A DNA stretch of 64,000 nt from Entoloma clypeatum (lineage: Eukaryota > Basidiomycota > Agaricomycetes > Agaricales > Entolomataceae): contig OY751490.1 of the NCBI GenBank assembly GCA_963565915.1, forward strand, positions 1,984,001-2,048,000, given 5' to 3'. The stretch's first letter is position 1, and each line of letters starts with the position of its first letter. Positions 57,587 to 64,000 of the stretch are shown piece after piece. Under the pieces are notes generated by a model. It did no database searches, was not told the origin of the DNA, and saw only the letters and a list, made by a program, of their open reading frames with translations. The position numbers and the translations under genes are program-made.

Positions 57587-59116
57587 ACACACATTCAAGT
57601 TATACCTTTTACCATCAATATTATTACGTGGCACCTCCAAACCGTGGTCAAGCCCCCCGTAAACGCCTCTTATAGAATTGATTGCTTGTAATGTCTTTTT
57701 CAAGTTTCGAAAGCATTTTTGCTGCGATTTCACCAGCTTATTTTGGAAGTTGCGTTCTCATTCGACTGCCAGAAGACGCCTCCTGAGGAGAGTTGCGGAC
57801 GCAATAGATGGCACCCAACGTGCAGCGCACGACACGCCATCGGTCTCCCATACCCCGCGCGCACGAGGTAGAAAAAAATGAGGAGCCTCCTAAGGTGTCG
57901 CCGGGAAAACCAAAATTACATTGGATAACGTTGGGTTGGGTTCCCTGGAACGGAGTTGTGGAGTATGATATTGTTGCCAGGAATGAGTCGTAATAGGAGT
58001 CAGGATGTCCAGGAGACCAATTGAAAAGAGCGAAGTCGGTTAAGGATGTCACAGCTCAAGAGCTCACCGGCGGCTGTTACAAATGCACCAAAAAATATTG
58101 CCTCCAACGACGAAGTGGTGATCTGGGGTATCCAACTTATCAATCGGGATGCCGCAGCTGTTCGGCAAACATCAGAAGCGCAAAGGTTGGGGAACTGCAG
58201 GGATAGTCTTCCTCTGAGTCTACTGACGATTCATCTATCATAAACATACGTAAGTGAGGATGATCGTTACCTGCCTGATGTCGTTCACCAGTAAAAATTG
58301 ATTCCACACAATCAAGGCTGGCCGAGCTCGTGTCATCGAAGGATGGAAGTATGTAGCAGGAAAGTCGTCTGCTAAGAAAGGATGTCGAACTTGTATCATG
58401 ATAGGAAACGATGGCCGACCAACGGAAAGGGTTGACTAAGGGTCAGTACACATCATGGCAAAAAATGAAACCAGGTTCAAGCACGGATCATCTATCATAC
58501 CTGAGGCCTGAGACCTCTGTTTATTACAATGAGGACTGCGGTCTAGGAGGAAAGGGGCAGAACATGGCATGATTCGGCTACGCTTGACAGAAACGGTCGC
58601 AAATCTGTTCCAGAAAGAAGAGATGATGGGAAAACCTAGGTGAAATTTGAAACAGTGTCGTGCCAGGGTAATAAGTATGTGGATATGAATCAGCAGTGGG
58701 TTGAGGCGGCCTGTTGAATCGAACGCGTAGAGTTACGCCATATAACGCAAAGTGAATCCCCCGTTTCGCTTCCCTGGAATATGTGTACACACCACGCCCG
58801 TTTCCAAGCAGGCAAGTTGAAGTGGGTTCCCCCGACTGCGGATCTTGACAGATGATCTTTCTCATGTTCCTGTAATCGTTCGCGCGATTCTTGAACGACT
58901 CCGAGTCGGGGTCTGGTGAATTGGGTGAATATATGTCCTGCCAGTGGGACGGCTTCCGAGATCTATTAAAAAATAGGGCGTACACGCACGTCAGGGACAA
59001 AATGAGGCCAAGACCCGAGACCCCTGATTTCTCCGCAAAATTATCATCGAAGTTCCGAAATTTCCAAGTATATAAAGCTGATGGGACTCCCCTCCATTCC
59101 ACACACTCGAACTAAC
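57587..59116. other. 1.5-kb region without a supported gene
   Basis: Contains minus-strand frames of 104 codons (57738-58052) and 174 codons (58578-59102); the second would overlap the F-box promoter. Neither shows domains, a signal peptide or family resemblance, and both strands are open in places. I do not call genes here. A short transcript cannot be excluded. Confidence 0.45.
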
Positions 59117-61507
59117 ATGTCAACACCCGTCCTGCAGTACCCACCCGAACTGCTTTTTCTCATTTGCGCCCATGTCTATCACTCGTCTCTACACCCAGCT
59201 GACTCGTCTCTCGACCCCCTTATACTAAAAGATTTTGGCGTCCCAACTGGCCTGCCCTCGACCATACCTGCAAGCCATTGGCCAGAACCGATCGCTAGGC
59301 GAACGCTCGCGAACCTGTGCCAGGTGAATCATGCCTGGTACGAAGCAGCTAAACCATGGTTGTGGACCAAGTAAGTCGTTTCATATCGTGTAACCTCATT
59401 TGTCCCTGAAAGATTCCGAGGCTCGAAGTGCGCCTACCCTGTAGCTGGCTATCCCTAGTAGAAGAGATTGCTTGGGACTATGACGAGGAAAAAATCGAGG
59501 CTGTCGTCGGCGATACCTTGGAAGCGGCCGCAAAAGTAGCGATATCTTCCTCCAACCCAGGCTTGCTTCACAACGAAAACAGGGCGGAACTTCGGCTCGG
59601 CAATGTCTTCGACCCTTGGGGCCCTGATACCGGTATTCCTCCTGAGTTGCTTTCACCCATCGCGTCCCGCGACCCCAGTCCGAGACGGCTTCGACCGAAG
59701 AGTAAGAGTCCGGCCCGCTGGAAACTTGTGCGGTCGATCAATGATGCTATCCAGAACGCCATGCAGCAGCGGGAGCCTGACTTATACGGTATGGCAGGCG
59801 TGCTGATCTATGAGTTGCGACTTATTATCTGTCCAGTCCCGGCGGCAAAGGACCCTCGGCCAGGCCGTTTCGTTCGCCATATTGATTTCAATCATTTCCG
59901 TACAATCGGAATGCGGCGTTCGATTGATGAAGGTGTCAATAGTCGTTTCGTGACTGGTGATCGTGTGCAGGCGGTTCTCAGAGTACGTCCCTCGATCTTC
60001 TTTGTCCCTGGATCAAACACTTGAATGCTCGATCAGGAAATGCCCAATCTGACTGCCTTCGGCGGCACGGAATATATGGACGGCGCTCTTACCCTCCCCG
60101 TCCTCAATGAACTTTTCCTCCGTGGCACCCCTTCCGGTGGCCGTGGCCGTCCATTGCGCGGCCGTGGGTTATACGCGAATGACTCGCAGGATCATGACAG
60201 CGAGGAAGAAGAGCGCGAGAGGCGACAAGAGTGCAGAGATTTAGAGGCCGTGGACCTCACGGGCTGCGTCAGCGCGGTTTTCGTCAATGCTCTGACGGAG
60301 TTCGTAAATACACATTTACTTCCACATGCTGAATTAGAAGCGAACAACGAAGGCCGCCACGATGCTCTCCCATCTCGCACTGTTCGATTCTATGAAGAGC
60401 CTCTGACGTTTCCCGGTCTGTGCCGCCTGGGCCTCCGTGGTGTCAAGTCCATCATGCCTCGCATTTTGGCACCTTTTGTTCTCGCATTCCCATCTCTCAC
60501 TCACCTCGACCTCTCCGGAACTCGCGTAACCCCAGATCTTCTTTATATGCTTGGAGAGTCGCCCACTGTCCGCCTGCGGTCCCTTGCGCTGGCCAGATGC
60601 ATCAAACTCAATAGCGCAAGTATCAAAGCTCTTCTCATAGACTCCCCCGTTACTCATGGATTGCAAGAACTCAATCTTTATGGTGACATGACCTTTAGGT
60701 CACCCCTTGTTGAAGAGGACCTTCGCGATATCATCACACTGGCGCCTTGCTTCCTGAGCGGCAACTTGGTCTACTTAGATCTCTCGAGTGCCCCTCTCAC
60801 AAAAGATATGTTGTTGAAGGGATGTCGGCTGCAGTCGAAGCTGCGCTCCCTTGGCCTCTCGCATATTCCGAACTTGGAACTGAAGGGCGTTGCGGAGTTC
60901 CTCAACAGTCGAGCGCCGAATGTCGAAATTTTGACGTTAATCGGCACCTCGCCGGAGTTGGACTGTGGTTTGCGCAGCACAGCCGATGACCACCCAAGAG
61001 GATCGCCGAGGCAGTCCTCCATCGCCTTACACACTCACCTCATTCGTCCTCTTTGCACCCCACCATTCTCTTTCAGCCTTACTTCACCTTCTTCTACACC
61101 AGCCCCTCCTCCCACCCGACTCAGGGTGATTGAACTGTCGACTGTCATGCTCGGTGGCCTTGGAGCTGGTGCGGGATCATGGCGTATTGTTAAGAGCAAA
61201 GGTGGCCGCGGTTGGTATGTGGACACGGCAAGCGCTTGGGTAGCTGAATCTGGCTCCGGCCAGGGCAGTGTTTTAAGAAGAGACTTGGAAGCCGAACATC
61301 CATACAGGACGGAGATGGAAAAGCTGTCGAAGGCGAATGGGAATGTAAGCAGTGGTGTCGGATGGCATGCACGAAAGATGGAGGTCAGTGTTAAGTTTTA
61401 TCCCCATTTCTGTCTGTTCATACGGTCCATAGATTCTACATGGATATGGCATGCTTGGGCGCGAGGATGGTTTATATGGGGCCGTATCCTTTGCTTATCA
61501 AGGTTAA
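59117..61507 (+). CDS. F-box / leucine-rich-repeat protein
   Basis: Exons 59117..59370, 59421..59788, 59837..59982, 60037..61383 and 61433..61507 give 729 aa. The N-terminal YPPELLFLICAHVYHSSL...TLANLCQVNHAWYEAAKPWLW is the F-box-like module typical of Agaricomycete substrate receptors. The C-terminal half has LRRs: GLCRLGLRGVKSI, LTHLDLSGTRVTPDLLYMLG, LRSLALARCIKLNSASIKAL, LVYLDLSSAPLTKDMLLKGC and LRSLGLSHIPNLELKGVAEF. It likely joins Skp1-Cullin-1 to recruit a target for ubiquitination; the target is unknown. The end LHGYGMLGREDGLYGAVSFA is shared by related basidiomycete proteins, in my recollection. A Gly/Arg-rich insert (GGRGRPLRGRG) and an acidic Glu/Arg run separate the two halves. Such genes expand rapidly in mushrooms. 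Confidence 0.83.
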
Positions 61508-62043
61508 GTTTGGCGGGAGAACGGGGCATTGACCAGTTGCAATTGCACCGGTAGCGGTCCACATTCGCCCAATCTCATTGATCACTCACTTGAATGTCAC
61601 TTTACGATTTCTGAGTAGAATTTTGTACATTATTGGGACTAGTAGATACTTGAGTATTGAACGACATTTCGCATCAGAATTGGTATATCATATGTAAATA
61701 TGATCGATGATCGCTCATTTTAGTTAGCCGATTTCGAATGCCAAGCCAAGGCTGTTTGATGGCAACCTTTACCCGAGCAAGCTACAACCCACACCCCCAC
61801 AGCCTCCACGCTGCTGCAGTCGGGATCGACCATGTAATTCAACATGTTTAGTGTAAAAACGCGTATATTTGTGAAACAGAAAGCAATGGCCTGCGGGAGC
61901 CTCAAGCATCGGCCATGGCACAATAAAAAGGAGATCCGTGCCTCACCCAAACCCTAAGTTGACAAAATTCAAATATGTACAACACCACGCCACGACCCTA
62001 GGTCTTCAACTTGACCTCGAACTGTAACAATTGAGGCCCCGTC
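61508..62043. other. Intergenic, no gene seen
   Basis: 536 bp between the F-box gene and the CAX antiporter; AT-rich in its first part. No RNA gene or repeat recognised. Confidence 0.5.
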
Positions 62044-64000
62044 ATGTCCTCTTCAACGCCAAGCATCTGTACGTGCAAAGATCTATGACCTACCAAATAT
62101 TTCAGCCTTGAAGAAATTCAACCATCTCAGTTTCGGATGGTCAGCCCGTCGTCGCAAGTCCAAAAGTAGAGGAGTCCAAGGGACCAGCATCTCTGGAAGA
62201 TCCGCATCCACGAAGCGACTCTCCTGTGCTTCAACAGAGCATACGAAAGCGGACGACAAATCGCGAATTAGAGACCAATCCTGACGTTGGGGCAGCGAAA
62301 GGCCTCCCCACCCGCCACAGGACGAAACTATCAACTATACTAATACCTGCAAAGAAGGTCGGCCCAGCTCCCGGTGTCATTCAAAGCCTGAAAGCGATAA
62401 TATGTGCATCATGTATGCGCGGTCTTCGGTTATCCTGTTTGCGCCTGCACCGCTGAAGTGGATTTTACAGGGCTCAATGTTTTGCTTCTCTGCATTCCAG
62501 CCTCGGTGAGTTTTCCCCTGACTCATGCCATTCTTCTATTCTTGACTTCCACACAGTGGGCTTTGCATTTCGCATTGAAAGGTGAAAACAAGGATACTGT
62601 GGTCTTCATCGGTACGTTTTCGCCGCTGCCTTGTTGACATGTTTTCGGACCCATGCATCTTGCTTAGTATCATTTTTCGCCATAATACCGCTGGCAAAGG
62701 TGAATCATGCGAAATTTCTTCCCCATGCTGATTCAGCTAACGATGGATGGTGTGCTAGCTTCTTGCTGTTGCGACAGATGAGCTCTCTATGCGAGTGGGT
62801 CAGACCTTGGCTGGTCTTCTTAATGCTACTCTTGTGTGTTGTTTCCTCTTGATTCTTATGTGTCCTGACTGATTGAAACCATAGGGAAATGCGTAAGTGC
62901 AGCTTCAATGACAATGTCCCGACCACTCACGATGGAACTATCATACAGGGTCGAATTAATTGTCGCCGTACGTTGCGTCTGCGTTTCACGTGCGCCATCA
63001 TTCATAAGTATCTCTGAACAGATAATCGCTTTGACCAAATGTCAACTGCGTGTAGTACAAGCATCTTGTAAGTTCGTAAGTTTCAAACGACAATTCAACT
63101 CTAACCTGTTGGTTAGTGGTTGGTTCCATCCTCAGTAACCTTCGTATGGAAACCATTTATCCTACATGGCCCATATTGAACCTAACTTCCATAGTCCTCG
63201 TTCTCGGGATGTGTTTCTTCGCGGGTGGCCTGAGATATTCTGAACAAGGCTTTGGAATGAGTATGTAACAGCTTCGAATATCCATTTCCATGACAGCTTC
63301 ATATTTTCAAAGGTGCTACTCAACTGAACTCCTCGCTGTTGACAATCAGTGTCATCGCGGTACTTTTACCCGCCGCATTTCACTTCGCCTTCAACAATCC
63401 AAATGCCAACGAAACCAAAGATATTTTAGCCATCAGTCACGGTGTACGTTAGGCCACGATCCCAATCCCCCAATAGCTGACGTGTGTCCTATCCGCAGGT
63501 TGCCCTCATACTTCTATTCAGCAAGTACCTTTTTCAACCGCACAAGTGTTGACATTGACCAAATTCTTCTCGATTTTAACAGTCTACGCCGCTTATTTAA
63601 TCTTCCAACTCTATTCCCACACGGGGTTATATGAGGACAAGGCAAAGGATATATCACAATCAATTGAATACTCCTTGCACCGGCCCAAATTTGTCAAATT
63701 TATCACCGACCGACAAGGAAAAAATAAGGACGCTGGTGAGGGCTCATCGAAGTCACAAACCACGGACAGCCATGATACGGCAGCTTCCACGAACGATCCA
63801 AGTAATCATCGTGATGCTGAAGTGGGTACCACAGAGAAGGAGGAGGGTGAGGAGGAGGAGGGGGAGGAGGAGGAGAAACCGACCATGAACCTTCCTGTGA
63901 CTGTCGGCTTATTGATCATCGTTACAGTCGTCCGTCTTCTTGATCCGTCTTGCATGCATCTGATTGTTGATGGCTCTCACTCAGCTTGTTGCAGTCACCG
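62044..64000 (+). CDS. VCX1: Vacuolar H+/Ca2+ antiporter (Vcx1/CAX), 3' partial
   Basis: Proposed exons: 62044..62072, 62114..62412, 62471..62505, 62557..62611, 62668..62699, 62759..62833, 62885..62892, 62949..62967, 63022..63067, 63117..63143, 63195..63260, 63313..63443, 63499..63520, 63583..63929 and 63985 to beyond the window. CAX family blocks: LNVLLLCIPASWALHFAL, FFAIIPLAKLLAVATDELSM then RVGQTLAGLLNATLGNAVEL, IVAIIALTKCQLRVVQASLV then GSILSNLLLVLGMCFFAGGL, and QLNSSLLTISVIAVLLPAAF. The conserved GNAVE cation-binding loop is split by an 8-nt exon (GGAAATGC). An acidic loop (EEGEEEEGEEEE, 63838-63872) lies between the halves. It moves Ca2+ into the vacuole using the proton gradient. Intron 63521..63582 is GC-AG. 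The first exon and its donor are uncertain; from 62114 on the frame is solid. Confidence 0.87.

Noticed and set aside
57738..58052. 104-codon minus frame near ERG28
   Set aside because: Both strands are open with equally plausible-looking peptides, and no family resemblance was found.
58578..59102. 174-codon minus-strand frame upstream of the F-box gene
   Set aside because: No domain or signal peptide beyond one weak hydrophobic stretch, and it would cover the F-box promoter and start. Not called as a gene.
63838..63872. GAG microsatellite as a non-coding repeat
   Set aside because: It is in frame within the CAX antiporter and encodes the acidic loop between its two halves.

Overview
The window is nuclear DNA of a filamentous basidiomycete, most likely an Agaricomycete. 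The genes are intron-rich, with introns of about 38-70 nt, GTRNGT-type donors and CTNAC-like branch sites. They are packed on both strands, and many divergent pairs are separated by less than 150 bp. The protein families fit this assignment: a white-collar-2 type GATA/PAS factor, Agaricomycete-style F-box/LRR proteins, a Kre9/Knh1-like GPI protein and a TPR-CHAT relic. There are no bacterial operons, CRISPR arrays or intact transposons. I placed about 150 introns by hand by joining open frames at consensus splice sites. Every complete CDS given here sums to a multiple of three, but none is backed by transcript data.

Layout. At 1-7.2 kb are a 5'-truncated Pro/Thr/Ser-rich protein with an 84-nt tandem repeat, a metallophosphoesterase, an SPT2 histone chaperone and, divergent from it, an ataxin-3-like Josephin deubiquitinase with three UIMs. 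At 7.4-9.0 kb is a decayed TPR-CHAT gene. At 9.1-18.3 kb is a same-strand array of three intact ZIF1/ZIFL-like MFS transporters and one decayed copy. At 18.5-22 kb are a DUF4604 (KIAA1143-like) protein and an IucA/IucC-type NRPS-independent siderophore synthetase. At 22.2-28.5 kb are FEN1, a CCX-type cation/Ca2+ exchanger, tRNA-Tyr and an SLC35B4/Yea4-like nucleotide-sugar transporter. At 28.8-34.2 kb is a ~1573-residue acidic repeat protein ending in a CaaX box.

At 34.5-44.1 kb are a GPI-anchored Ser-rich wall protein, PRMT5, and an ankyrin protein divergent from a WC-2 homologue. At 44.6-51.8 kb is a dense housekeeping block: thiamine pyrophosphokinase, coatomer zeta, an SRPBCC protein, a MoaD-like molybdopterin synthase small subunit, a CCDC174-like splicing-associated protein, SDS22, and tRNA-Trp with a decayed inverted copy. 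At 51.9-64 kb are a tail-anchored Sel1-like protein, a 1010-residue disordered protein divergent from ERG28, an F-box/LRR protein and a Vcx1/CAX H+/Ca2+ antiporter cut by the window end.

Most genes are unrelated housekeeping functions. Two groupings may be functional. The first is the MFS array next to a siderophore synthetase (metal-chelate handling). The second is two Ca2+ exchangers of different families within 40 kb, which is probably coincidence. The most unusual items are the CaaX-ending W-T-P-S-Y-S-V repeat protein, the MFS/NIS-synthetase neighbourhood, the TPR-CHAT relic, and seven introns with the GC-AG donor GCAAGT.
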